NCBI RefSeq assembly: GCF_036492245.1
Contig: NZ_AP025286.1
Span: 2,976,001-3,040,000, forward strand
Direction: 5' to 3'
From: Treponema bryantii
Lineage (GTDB): Bacteria; Spirochaetota; Spirochaetia; Treponematales; Treponemataceae
Length of the DNA: 64,000 nucleotides
The first letter of the stretch is position 1; each line of letters opens with the position of its first letter. Of the stretch, positions 38,201 to 45,832 are shown piece by piece. A program made the position numbers and the translations under genes. The notes below the pieces were generated by a model. The model searched no databases. It was not told the origin of the DNA and was given only the letters and a program-made list of their open reading frames with translations.

Positions 38201-41200
38201 CGCTTATTCCTACCCGCTCTTCTTTCTTTATTCCTCTTTCCCTAAGCCAGTGCGCTATTCGGTTTGCCTTTCGGTTCAGTTCTCCGTAACTGATGCTTCC
38301 GCCTTCTTCCTCTATCGCAGTTTTTCCTTCACTCTTCTTTACCTGCTCTTCAAACAGCTCGGCTATTGTCTTTCCTTCCGGATACTCTGCTTTTGCCCCT
38401 TCATGTCTTGCTGTCAGTGCCTTTTCTTCTTCTTCACTCTGTAACCTTATTTCTCCGATTCGTTTTGTTCCCTCGTCGATTATTCCTTCTGCTGTCTTCT
38501 CCAGCCACTTCCAGTATCTGTCTATTAATTCGTCGCTGTATCTTCCTTCCTCATAATCTATTTCGAATATATCTTCTGCTCCCTTTCGGCTTCCCTGTAT
38601 CGTTAATCCGAATTTTACTCCTGAGACTTCATTCTTTTCTGTTTCTACTTCTATTCCTTCTCCGAACTCTAAATATTCGCTTCCTACTCCTTCTATATTC
38701 TGCCATGCAAACATTACTTCAAACAGTGTTTTTCCTTCCCTTCCGGCATACTTACTTATTTCCTTCAGTGAACATTCATTCCTGTCAAAGGCTCTGCTTA
38801 TTCCTGCCTTTATTTCTCTCTCATACTCTTCCTTCTCTTTTGTTCCTTCAGGCCTTGCTCTCATTGCTAAGGTATTTACAAACATTCCTATTACATTTTC
38901 TATTTCCCTTTCTTTTCGCCCTGCCTCTACTACCCCTACTACTACATCTTCCTGTCCGCTTATCTTCGACAGCATTATTGTTATTGCTTCATAATAGAAC
39001 ATAAATGCTGTCAGTCCCTTTCCCCGACAGTATTCTTCTATCCTTCTGCGTTTTTCTGTGCCTATCTTATATGTCCTGACTTTTCCCTTTCCATTTCCCT
39101 TTCCGCTGGTTATCAGTTCCATTTCTTCCAGGGGTTCTTCATACACTTCTTCCCAGTACTTCTCTGCTGCTTCTTTCCTGCGGCTGTATTCTTCTCCTTT
39201 CTGCCATTCTGCATAATCTGCATATCTTATTTCTGGTTTTTCTTTTTCTTCTCCTCTGTATATTTCACTCAGGTCTTTGATTATAAGGCTTGTTGATACT
39301 CCGTCTGCTGCTATATGATGCATATCTGTACACAGTACTACTTCATTCTCTGTTTCCAGTATCTCTACCCTTATCAGGCTGTCTTTGCTTAAATCAAACC
39401 ATCTTACAAATGCTCTCTTCTGTTCTTCTATTTCTTCTTCTCTTACTTTTTTTACTTCTACTTTTATTCTTCCTTCTTTATTTATCTTCTGCTCTAGTTC
39501 ACCTTTCTCATTCAGCCTGTAATTTGTCCTCAGGCTTTCATGCCGCTCTTCTATCTTCTCAAATGCTTTCTTCAGCCCTTCTACATTTACTTTGCCTTTT
39601 AGTCTCAGGAATACTGGCATATTGTAATTTATATTTCCCTTTCCTGCCCTTTCATGCTCTATATATATCTGCTGCTGTTCTGTTGTCGTTGCATACCACT
39701 CTTTTTCTGCGACCCTTTTTATATGCTCGTATTTTACTTCCTCTCCAGCTTTCCTTACTATTGCGCCTATTGCCTTTATTGTCTTCTGCTCGAAAATATC
39801 TTTTATCTCTAAGCCTAAGCCTTCGTTATTGAGTCTGCTTACTACCTGTATTGCCTTTATTGAGTCTCCGCCTATCTCAAAGAAACTGTCATTCCGTCCT
39901 ACCTTTTCTACGCCAAGTACTTCCTTCCAGATTTCTGCAAGCTTCTCTTCCGTCTCTCCTTCTGGCGCTTCGTATTCACTGCTTCTGACTTCCTTTCCAC
40001 CCTTCTCCTTCAGTTTCCTCTTGTCCACCTTTCCGTTCTTTGTTAATGGAATCTCTTCCACCTCTATGAACCTTCCGGGTATCATATACTCTGGCAGTCG
40101 CTCTGAAAGTTTCTGCTTGAACTCTTCATAATCTGTCTCTTCTTCCACTGCTATGTAGCCCACAAGGCTCTTTACTCCTCCTTTCTCTTCTACCACTACA
40201 CAGCTTCCCTTTACTCCTTTCTGACTCTCTATTGCGGCCTCTATTTCTCCTATCTCTATTCTGTATCCGCGGATCTTTACCTGTTCATCTATTCGTCCAA
40301 GATACTCGATGTTTCCCTCTTCGTTCCATCTTCCAAGGTCTCCGCTCTTATATATACGCTCGCCTTCTTTCCACGGACTTTCTATGAACTTCTCCTGGCT
40401 TATCTCTTCCTTATTGATGTACCCTCGGCCGACTCCTTCTCCTCCTATCCACAGTTCTCCGCTTACTCCTTCTGGACATAGTTTTCCGTTTCGGTCTACT
40501 ATATAGATGTTCTCATTATCAATCGGCTTTCCTATCGAGACATTATTTATATCTTTGGCTTCATCATATCTGTAAATCATACAGCCTACGACTGTTTCTG
40601 TTGGGCCGTATTCATTATAGATTGTCACTTCATGGTTATACTTTTCTTCTATTCCCCTGCATACTTCTCCTGTCAGGTTCTCCCCTCCAAGTATCATCGT
40701 ATGTATATTCTTTCCTCTTTTTCCGTTCTCCTTCATTACCTTCAGGTGGGTCGGAGTCAGCTTTACTATTCCTATTCTTTCATCTTCTTCTATTTTTTCT
40801 ATCAGCCTGCTCTTATCTTCTGATGTTATTGTTATTATCCTGTTTCCTGATAATAACGGCACATATATCGAAGTTACTGTCAGGTCAAAGCTTATTGATG
40901 AATGGAATGCAAAACCGTTTTCTTTTCCTTCCCTCACATACTGCTTTATTGCCCATGTTATGTAATTTACAACGCCGTTCTGTTCGAGCATTGCACCTTT
41001 TGGCTGCCCGGTTGTTCCTGATGTGTATATGATATATGCAAGGCTCTTTCCGTCGTTTATTACTTCCGGATTGTCTTCCCTTTCACTTTCCGCTTCCCTT
41101 ATCAGGATTCTTTCCTTTCCGCTTTTCTCCGTTGCCTTATACCCTTCCTCATCACACAATATTAATCGTGCTCCCGAGTCTTCCATCATGTAGCGGATCC

Positions 41201-42776
41201 TATCCTCAGGATATTCAGGATCTGCTGGTACATATGCTCCTCCTGCTTTCAGGATTCCAAGCATTCCCGCTACTATTTCGATTCCTCGCTTTCCGCTTAT
41301 TCCTACTCGCTCTTCTTTCTTTATTCCTCTTTCCCTAAGCCAGTGCGCTATTCGGTTTGCCTTTCGGTTCAGCTCTCCGTAACTGATGCTTCCGCCTTCT
41401 TCCTCTATCGCAGTTTTTCCTTCACTCTTCTTTACCTGCTCTTCAAACAGCTCGGCTATTGTCTTTCCTTCCGGATACTCTGCTTTTGCCCCTTCATGTC
41501 TTGCTGTCAGTGCCTTTTCTTCTTCTTCACTCTGTAACCTTATTTCTCCAACACATATTTCTTCCTGTGCATAACACATTCTGATAATATTTTCAAAATA
41601 GTTATTCAATAAAATTACATCAGATTCAGATAGTCTATCTATTAAGAAATCATAGTTAATATTTAAACATTCCTGATTATCTCTATCATCTATATTTATG
41701 CATAATGTTTCAGTCTGCATATTATTTGCAAACCATATTGTTTTTGAAGGAATCCCTAATTCAATATTTGCATTTTGATAACTTATCATTACATCATAAA
41801 GAGGTCCGGTTTTTATGCCACTACTTCTTAGATCATTTAATAAATCTGAATATGTATAATTATGATGTCTAAAAACTTCAAATATTTTCGTTTTAAATTT
41901 TTCAATTAATGTGCCATATGTATCATTTTCATTAACTTCCGAAAAGACTGGATGAACAGTAACAAACATACCTGCTGTATTCTTTTCTTTTTTACCAAAG
42001 CGATTTAAGACAGCAGTTCCTAAGAAAAACGAATCTACACCTCGATTCAATTTGTACATGAGAATTTGTATTGCAACAAATAAGATATTATATTTTGAAC
42101 AATTATACTTTTTCTCTAATGCATTGATTTGATTATAAAGTTCTCCTTTTATGAAAAAGGATTTTCTTAAAGATTTATACGAACTAACATCTTTATTACT
42201 AAGCAATGTTATATTAGGAACTTTATTATATTCTGAAATAAAGAAATCTTTATCTACCTCAATTCTTTTAGCAAAACTAATTTCTTTTTCTTCACATAAA
42301 TCAATATAATTATAAGCTTCAACTGGTTTGCCTTGAATCAAATTAGCAAATTGAATTCCTAATAAAGAAAAAGTCCATGCATCTGAAATAATATGATGTA
42401 TTCTTCCTAAAAGACCACACTTATTATTTACATAAATAATATATAAGGTGCAAAGTTCTTCGTCAAAATCAAAAGATTTACCTGCTATTTTATCAGCAAA
42501 TTCTTTTAACTCAGATTCATCACGAAATTTTTTTATTGCAATATTATTTCTATATACAAAATCCTTTACTTCTTGCTGTACAGTACCATTTTTCTCAGTT
42601 ATCTTTACGCGAAGCATATCGTTGATTTCATATATCTTATTAACAGCTTGTAAACAAACATCTTCTGAAGCTATATAATCCAACAAAATACAACCACAAA
42701 TTGTATTAATTGAACCTCCTATTACTTTTTGCTGATTATAAATTTGAAGCTGATACTTTGTTAAATTATATTTCAT
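32256..42776 (-). CDS. Three-module NRPS: C-A-T, C-A-T, C-A-T-E
   Basis: This 3506-aa synthetase builds the first three residues. C1 is at about 1-430 with HHIISDAW, where Ala replaces the usual Gly. A1 follows, then T1 at Ser972, C2 with HHIAADGVS, A2, T2 at Ser1994, C3, A3, T3 at Ser3025, and a C-terminal epimerase (about 3065-3500) with HHLAIDGVSWRIL, ESHGREE and VGWFTSMFPV. Specificity positions of A1 and A3 read D-L-T-K-I-G-E-V-G-K, one conservative change from the classic Asn code; A2 gives the same unassigned code as the downstream module. A C domain in module 1 implies an acyl starter or an upstream donor. No phosphopantetheinyl transferase or MbtH protein is in the window. Unique domains (C1, E) are AT-rich, while repeated ones are purine-rich on the coding strand and rich in Glu, Lys and Arg. 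Confidence 0.97.
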   Translation of the reverse strand: MKYNLTKYQLQIYNQQKVIGGSINTICGCILLDYIASEDVCLQAVNKIYEINDMLRVKITEKNGTVQQEVKDFVYRNNIAIKKFRDESELKEFADKIAGKSFDFDEELCTLYIIYVNNKCGLLGRIHHIISDAWTFSLLGIQFANLIQGKPVEAYNYIDLCEEKEISFAKRIEVDKDFFISEYNKVPNITLLSNKDVSSYKSLRKSFFIKGELYNQINALEKKYNCSKYNILFVAIQILMYKLNRGVDSFFLGTAVLNRFGKKEKNTAGMFVTVHPVFSEVNENDTYGTLIEKFKTKIFEVFRHHNYTYSDLLNDLRSSGIKTGPLYDVMISYQNANIELGIPSKTIWFANNMQTETLCINIDDRDNQECLNINYDFLIDRLSESDVILLNNYFENIIRMCYAQEEICVGEIRLQSEEEEKALTARHEGAKAEYPEGKTIAELFEEQVKKSEGKTAIEEEGGSISYGELNRKANRIAHWLRERGIKKEERVGISGKRGIEIVAGMLGILKAGGAYVPADPEYPEDRIRYMMEDSGARLILCDEEGYKATEKSGKERILIREAESEREDNPEVINDGKSLAYIIYTSGTTGQPKGAMLEQNGVVNYITWAIKQYVREGKENGFAFHSSISFDLTVTSIYVPLLSGNRIITITSEDKSRLIEKIEEDERIGIVKLTPTHLKVMKENGKRGKNIHTMILGGENLTGEVCRGIEEKYNHEVTIYNEYGPTETVVGCMIYRYDEAKDINNVSIGKPIDNENIYIVDRNGKLCPEGVSGELWIGGEGVGRGYINKEEISQEKFIESPWKEGERIYKSGDLGRWNEEGNIEYLGRIDEQVKIRGYRIEIGEIEAAIESQKGVKGSCVVVEEKGGVKSLVGYIAVEEETDYEEFKQKLSERLPEYMIPGRFIEVEEIPLTKNGKVDKRKLKEKGGKEVRSSEYEAPEGETEEKLAEIWKEVLGVEKVGRNDSFFEIGGDSIKAIQVVSRLNNEGLGLEIKDIFEQKTIKAIGAIVRKAGEEVKYEHIKRVAEKEWYATTTEQQQIYIEHERAGKGNINYNMPVFLRLKGKVNVEGLKKAFEKIEERHESLRTNYRLNEKGELEQKINKEGRIKVEVKKVREEEIEEQKRAFVRWFDLSKDSLIRVEILETENEVVLCTDMHHIAADGVSTSLIIKDLSEIYRGEEKEKPEIRYADYAEWQKGEEYSRRKEAAEKYWEEVYEEPLEEMELITSGKGNGKGKVRTYKIGTEKRRRIEEYCRGKGLTAFMFYYEAITIMLSKISGQEDVVVGVVEAGRKEREIENVIGMFVNTLAMRARPEGTKEKEEYEREIKAGISRAFDRNECSLKEISKYAGREGKTLFEVMFAWQNIEGVGSEYLEFGEGIEVETEKNEVSGVKFGLTIQGSRKGAEDIFEIDYEEGRYSDELIDRYWKWLEKTAEGIIDEGTKRIGEIRLQSEEEEKALTARHEGAKAEYPEGKTIAELFEEQVKKSEGKTAIEEEGGSISYGELNRKANRIAHWLRERGIKKEERVGISGKRGIEIVAGMLGILKAGGAYVPADPEYPEDRIRYMMEDSGARLILCDEEGYKATEKSGKERILIREAESEREDNPEVINDGKSLAYIIYTSGTTGQPKGAMIEHKSLVNTVYAYKDIFLKKDENRMLQMASISFDASVFEIFSCIIHGNSLYIASKEQKNDIHNLIEFVEEKKINIVFMPTAYMNVVLKERYEIPECVEILLTAGDLLRYGIKNERYKLYNLYGPTEDTIWSTYAEAEENMPPIGKPIYNKNIYIVDRNGKLCPEGVSGELWIGGEGVGRGYINKEEISQEKFIESPWKEGERIYKSGDLGRWNEEGNIEYLGRIDEQVKIRGYRIEIGEIEAAIESQKGVKGSCVVVEEKGGVKSLVGYIAVEEETDYEEFKQKLSERLPEYMIPGRFIEVEEIPLTKNGKVDKRKLKEKGGKEVRSSEYEAPEGETEEKLAEIWKEVLGVEKVGRNDSFFEIGGDSIKAIQVVSRLNNEGLGLEIKDIFEQKTIKAIGAIVRKAGEEVKYEHIKRVAEKEWYATTTEQQQIYIEHERAGKGNINYNMPVFLRLKGKVNVEGLKKAFEKIEERHESLRTNYRLNEKGELEQKINKEGRIKVEVKKVREEEIEEQKRAFVRWFDLSKDSLIRVEILETENEVVLCTDMHHIAADGVSTSLIIKDLSEIYRGEEKEKPEIRYADYAEWQKGEEYSRRKEAAEKYWEEVYEEPLEEMELITSGKGNGKGKVRTYKIGTEKRRRIEEYCRGKGLTAFMFYYEAITIMLSKISGQEDVVVGVVEAGRKEREIENVIGMFVNTLAMRARPEGTKEKEEYEREIKAGISRAFDRNECSLKEISKYAGREGKTLFEVMFAWQNIEGVGSEYLEFGEGIEVETEKNEVSGVKFGLTIQGSRKGAEDIFEIDYEEGRYSDELIDRYWKWLEKTAEGIIDEGTKRIGEIRLQSEEEEKALTARHEGAKAEYPEGKTIAELFEEQVKKSEGKTAIEEEGGSISYGELNRKANRIAHWLRERGIKKEERVGISGKRGIEIVAGMLGILKAGGAYVPADPEYPEDRIRYMMEDSGARLILCDEEGYKATEKSGKERILIREAESEREDNPEVINDGKSLAYIIYTSGTTGQPKGAMLEQNGVVNYITWAIKQYVREGKENGFAFHSSISFDLTVTSIYVPLLSGNRIITITSEDKSRLIEKIEEDERIGIVKLTPTHLKVMKENGKRGKNIHTMILGGENLTGEVCRGIEEKYNHEVTIYNEYGPTETVVGCMIYRYDEAKDINNVSIGKPIDNENIYIVDRNGKLCPEGVSGELWIGGEGVGRGYINKEEISQEKFIESPWKEGERIYKSGDLGRWNEEGNIEYLGRIDEQVKIRGYRIEIGEIEAAIESQKGVKGSCVVVEEKGGVKSLVGYIAVEEETDYEEFKQKLSERLPEYMIPGRFIEVEEIPLTKNGKVDKRKLKEKGGKEVRSSEYEAPEGETEEKLAEIWKEVLGVEKVGRNDSFFEIGGDSIKAIQVVSRLNNEGLGLEIKDIFEQKTIKAIAECVQIAKYEEIKVRTGETDLSPVQKWFFKNWKGNINYYNQGIVLESLKKIDIEILKKVILEIYNQYDIFRTIYKKDSVGNWISYILEEPLNYDFIHYIKTSEDPKIVLRKEIEPLYKDIDIEKGKLIQICIVEGNTTYIGVLIHHLAIDGVSWRILVDQIYRNYKSVIDDKQISPIHYIPFQKWVDSIKEYKTSDSYIKNTEYWKRNLDFDYIHLERCNIKQNKRIHIDKELSDYLLNELYKESNVTVHELLVCALVKTMCHFYGIRKAKIMMESHGREEELIKAKINSTVGWFTSMFPVRFDTSDITDDFDLLWNVRNELSKVPDNGLGYLIGEYEEDIPVCFNFLGDLKINNTTSLRPTNVDLPSFIDPDGKLFNAITINGYASENGIELDITSDLKDGVKEFTEKYEQSIHEIIDVLNHKNKIVYVAEDFTSNDISFDDLKIILGD
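33608..41549 (-). repeat. Tandem near-identical NRPS module repeats
   Basis: Three consecutive copies of the module cassette occur with offsets of 3093 and 3066 bp. The 27-bp difference is due to the longer adenylation core of modules 1 and 3. Cores are 34353-34829 (module 3, 477 bp), 37446-37895 (module 2, 450 bp) and 40512-40988 (module 1, 477 bp). Outside the cores the copies differ at only isolated positions. The condensation domains of modules 2 and 3 are also identical in protein sequence. Confidence 0.95.
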
Positions 42777-42804
42777 TTTTTCCCTCTTTTTATTTACTAA
42801 AAAT

Positions 42805-43731
42805 CTATTTTATATATTCGTGAGCTAATTTTTCTTTAAGTTTATTCCATTCATTAACTGATATTTTATTTTTCTCTGCTAATGAAAACTTAAAACTTTT
42901 ATAATTTGGATTTCCACAATTTTTTGTATTGATTTCTATAACGTCATAATTTTCTGTATCGATATAAATCTTCCCATCTAGATTTTCATAACCATTTACG
43001 ACCAGATCAAAAATGTAGCATTTCTTGGATTTGTATATTGATTCCTCAATAAACTTACAATCAGCTTTTCCTACATACATATTGATTTGCTTATTCAATC
43101 CCAAAATACTTTTCAAAATATCTATTCTGGTCGAACAGTTCGTATTCATCATTCCAAATGAAAAATCTTTTGTTTTATCTTTTAAGAATGGAATCATTGT
43201 TATTAAATCAACGAAATCTATATTTATATTGAATAAAGGCATAGCTCCATACTTCAAAGGAGCTTTTACTTCATTTTTTAATATAGTTTTTACAGTATTA
43301 TCTGTATATAACGCCTCACATACTTTTGTAACTTCATACTTTCCATTTACAAAATAGGCTTCCATTTTCTTTGGTTGAAAATGTTCTAAATCAAAATCGC
43401 ATGTTACTAAATCAATATTACTATGAGTTTGAGGATATAATTTATAACTCTCACTCCTTACAGCTGTAGGATAATATACATATATATCTGCAGGCTTCGA
43501 ATCATCCTGATTTGATTTTATATAGTGATATAAAGTTCCAGTTTTATCGTAAATAGAACCTATCTCTACTTCTTCCTCAGAAAAAAAATTGCAGAAGTTC
43601 TCTATCTGATTTACAGTTACATTATTTTTATAAGGCAAAGGAATGAATAGCAGCCATCCAACTATAAAAAAAACAATAAGAAGTAAAATAAAAAAGAGTA
43701 ATACACAATAACCTATTATTTCTTTTTTCAT
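42805..43731 (-). CDS. Membrane-anchored protein of unknown function, NRPS cluster
   Basis: I do not recognise this 308-aa protein. One N-terminal membrane helix (about residues 6-30) anchors a domain rich in beta strands. The sequence ends KIYIDTENYDVIEINTKN and neighbouring strands, which recall the sheet of LolA/LppX-type lipid carriers without clear proof. I chose ATG 43731 because AAAGGAG precedes it by 7 nt and it starts 4 nt after the upstream stop; a TTG at 43752 would overlap that gene. It lies directly upstream of the first NRPS gene. Confidence 0.6.
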   Translation of the reverse strand: MKKEIIGYCVLLFFILLLIVFFIVGWLLFIPLPYKNNVTVNQIENFCNFFSEEEVEIGSIYDKTGTLYHYIKSNQDDSKPADIYVYYPTAVRSESYKLYPQTHSNIDLVTCDFDLEHFQPKKMEAYFVNGKYEVTKVCEALYTDNTVKTILKNEVKAPLKYGAMPLFNINIDFVDLITMIPFLKDKTKDFSFGMMNTNCSTRIDILKSILGLNKQINMYVGKADCKFIEESIYKSKKCYIFDLVVNGYENLDGKIYIDTENYDVIEINTKNCGNPNYKSFKFSLAEKNKISVNEWNKLKEKLAHEYIK

Positions 43732-43735
43732 CAGA

Positions 43736-44587
43736 TTACTCCTTTGGTTCAAATCCTAGCCTTATACGAGCCTCTTCTGTTTTTTCATCAACAAAAAGAT
43801 TCCAATCGTTTAGATTCATGACTTTTCTATTACGGAAAGAAATATCAAGTTTTCCAACTGGTCTAACATTTAAAGTATTTGTATACTTCATAACTTTCTT
43901 ATATTTGTCATTTTTATCTAACCAGATAGTCTGTTTCTTTCCTGTAGCCTTTGCCAGAATACCCTTTTGTGAAATCTCCCACTTTTCACAATTAATTCCA
44001 TTTACACTTTCATCTCCACAATAAGAAACAACTGAAGTACTTACTGCACCGTTATAGAGAGTGCCTACTTCAAAGCTTTTATAATTGCCTGAATAATTTC
44101 TCATAGCAAACCATAAATCTAATTGATATAAAGACATTTCATATAAAGGATATAAAGGGGTATTTTTTTTCAACGAATATGATTTCAATTCTTTTTTGTT
44201 ATTGTAATAAGTCATCGATGTTTTTAATCTTTTATTTTTTACATCATATTCTGCAGTAGAAACATCATTTCCTGAGATTTTCAAATAAGAAAATGGATTA
44301 TAACCTTTTACTTTTTTCCAGGAACAAACATCAGGATTAATTTCTCCTGATACAATCATTACCATAGGTGATACAGTTGAAAAATCGATAAAACACTCAA
44401 CTGTTTTATCATCTTTCACATAGAAATATAAATTCATTTCTTTTTTTCCACCTAATTCTTTGATGTAATATGAATACATATTACCAACATCCATCATTTT
44501 TGCAGAATCATACTTAAGCTCTTTAATTTGCGCAAAACACAATGAACTTAAAAATGCTAAAACCAAGAACATTAAATTCTTTTTCAT
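43736..44587 (-). CDS. Exported protein of unknown function, NRPS cluster
   Basis: This 283-aa protein has a clear Sec signal peptide ending around CFAQ (residues 1-20), and the mature part is beta-rich and Lys/Tyr-rich. No catalytic motif is visible. Strand patterns such as KQTIWLDKNDKYKKVMKY resemble the substrate-carrier folds seen in LolA-like proteins, but this is weak. AGGAG lies 11 nt before the ATG. It lies between the second barrel protein and the anchored 308-aa protein. Confidence 0.6.
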   Translation of the reverse strand: MKKNLMFLVLAFLSSLCFAQIKELKYDSAKMMDVGNMYSYYIKELGGKKEMNLYFYVKDDKTVECFIDFSTVSPMVMIVSGEINPDVCSWKKVKGYNPFSYLKISGNDVSTAEYDVKNKRLKTSMTYYNNKKELKSYSLKKNTPLYPLYEMSLYQLDLWFAMRNYSGNYKSFEVGTLYNGAVSTSVVSYCGDESVNGINCEKWEISQKGILAKATGKKQTIWLDKNDKYKKVMKYTNTLNVRPVGKLDISFRNRKVMNLNDWNLFVDEKTEEARIRLGFEPKE

Positions 44588-44613
44588 ATTTACTAAATCT
44601 CCTTGAAATTAAT

Positions 44614-45831
44614 TTATAAAAGTATTTTTGCTCCAAGAACTAACGACCATTCTTCGCCGTTGTATAAACAAGCTTCACTGTTATTTCCTCCAATATTAAT
44701 TTTAAATATGGACTGTAACTGTAAAACCTGTTGAATTAAATAAGATAAATCTAAAGTAACTGTATTTCCTACATATGAAGCATTATCATCAAAATTAGGA
44801 AATGTAATGATATCTGAAACAGTTAATGATAAATTAGAAATAAAAGTGTAATTAAACAAAAGTGCTATATTATGATTAAAAAAATTTGATTTTTTATTGT
44901 AAATTGAATTGTAATAGGCAGGCACGTTATTTAGTATATTTGCTATATCAGATGATTCCTCATTGGTATATCCATTATTACAAAAACAATATTCTGCTAT
45001 AAAATAAAAATCTGATTTATAGTACTTAAAACCTAAACTTGCATTAAAATCAAATCCTGTTTCTTTTTCAACAATTGAAATATTCTCATTCTTTTGAACT
45101 ATTCCATATTTTGTTCTTTTCATATTCATCATTAGTTCTGAATATATGGTTAAATAATCAAATTGAATGGACATTGAAATTCCAATTGGAAAATTATTAA
45201 ATTCTTTTATATCCAGAATGTATGAATAAAGCGAAAGTCCAAAATTGTTATAATATATATCTATAATTGACAATAATGAAATATCATCTAAGTCTTTTTC
45301 AAGATCATTAGATTCAAAATATAACAATTCAGAAAAACTAATAAAACTAAATGGAGTCCAAGAGAAGAAAAGTGCTCCAGTTCCTTCATAGATAGTACTT
45401 ACGATGTCATTTCTTCTTTGATTAACAATATTGACCAGTGGGAAAAAATTATTATAACCAAAATTAAAAACTTTTTTCCCTAAACAAATTTTTGAATTGT
45501 TAAGATTCCAATTTAAATATAATTGATTTATATCAAAAAAAAATGAAGTTCGTTGTTTTTGATTATTGTTATTATAATTTACCATTGAACCATAACATGA
45601 TAAATCTATCTGCGCATAAAGATTATCTATCGGGTATAAAGTAAATGAGGTATCCAAAAGCCCCATCATCTCGGCTTGAATTAAATCTTTATTTACATTA
45701 GCAAAGAAACCATTAGTTGAAGGTTGTGTTAAACTTGCATATGTAGATGCTGATCCAGTAAAGCTAAAATCGAGTGAAAAAAGTTTCACAAGTGAAAAGA
45801 GAAAAATAAAAGCACAAATATTTTTTTTCAT
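44614..45831 (-). CDS. Predicted outer-membrane beta-barrel protein, NRPS cluster
   Basis: This 405-aa protein has a signal peptide (cleavage near residue 18) followed by alternating amphipathic strands with many aromatic residues, such as QIDLSCYGSMVNY, YFIAEYCFC and DVTLDLSYLI-type segments. It ends in a strand with terminal Leu-Leu after GAKI. These are hallmarks of an outer-membrane barrel. It starts 1 nt after the ABC ATPase stop region, so it is likely the outer-membrane partner or acceptor of the transporter. The function is inferred from context. Confidence 0.68.
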   Translation of the reverse strand: MKKNICAFIFLFSLVKLFSLDFSFTGSASTYASLTQPSTNGFFANVNKDLIQAEMMGLLDTSFTLYPIDNLYAQIDLSCYGSMVNYNNNNQKQRTSFFFDINQLYLNWNLNNSKICLGKKVFNFGYNNFFPLVNIVNQRRNDIVSTIYEGTGALFFSWTPFSFISFSELLYFESNDLEKDLDDISLLSIIDIYYNNFGLSLYSYILDIKEFNNFPIGISMSIQFDYLTIYSELMMNMKRTKYGIVQKNENISIVEKETGFDFNASLGFKYYKSDFYFIAEYCFCNNGYTNEESSDIANILNNVPAYYNSIYNKKSNFFNHNIALLFNYTFISNLSLTVSDIITFPNFDDNASYVGNTVTLDLSYLIQQVLQLQSIFKINIGGNNSEACLYNGEEWSLVLGAKILL

Positions 45832-45832
45832 A

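Noticed and set aside
35300-39832. Long plus-strand open frames opposite the NRPS modules, up to 212 codons and repeated every 3.07 kb
   Set aside because: They are Leu/Ser/Phe-rich translations of the complement of a purine-rich coding strand. They repeat because the modules repeat, and lack ribosome-binding sites and family motifs.
33608-41549. Mobile element or phage-type repeat as the source of the long direct repeats
   Set aside because: The repeat units coincide with NRPS modules in one reading frame, and there is no transposase, terminal inverted repeat or target duplication.
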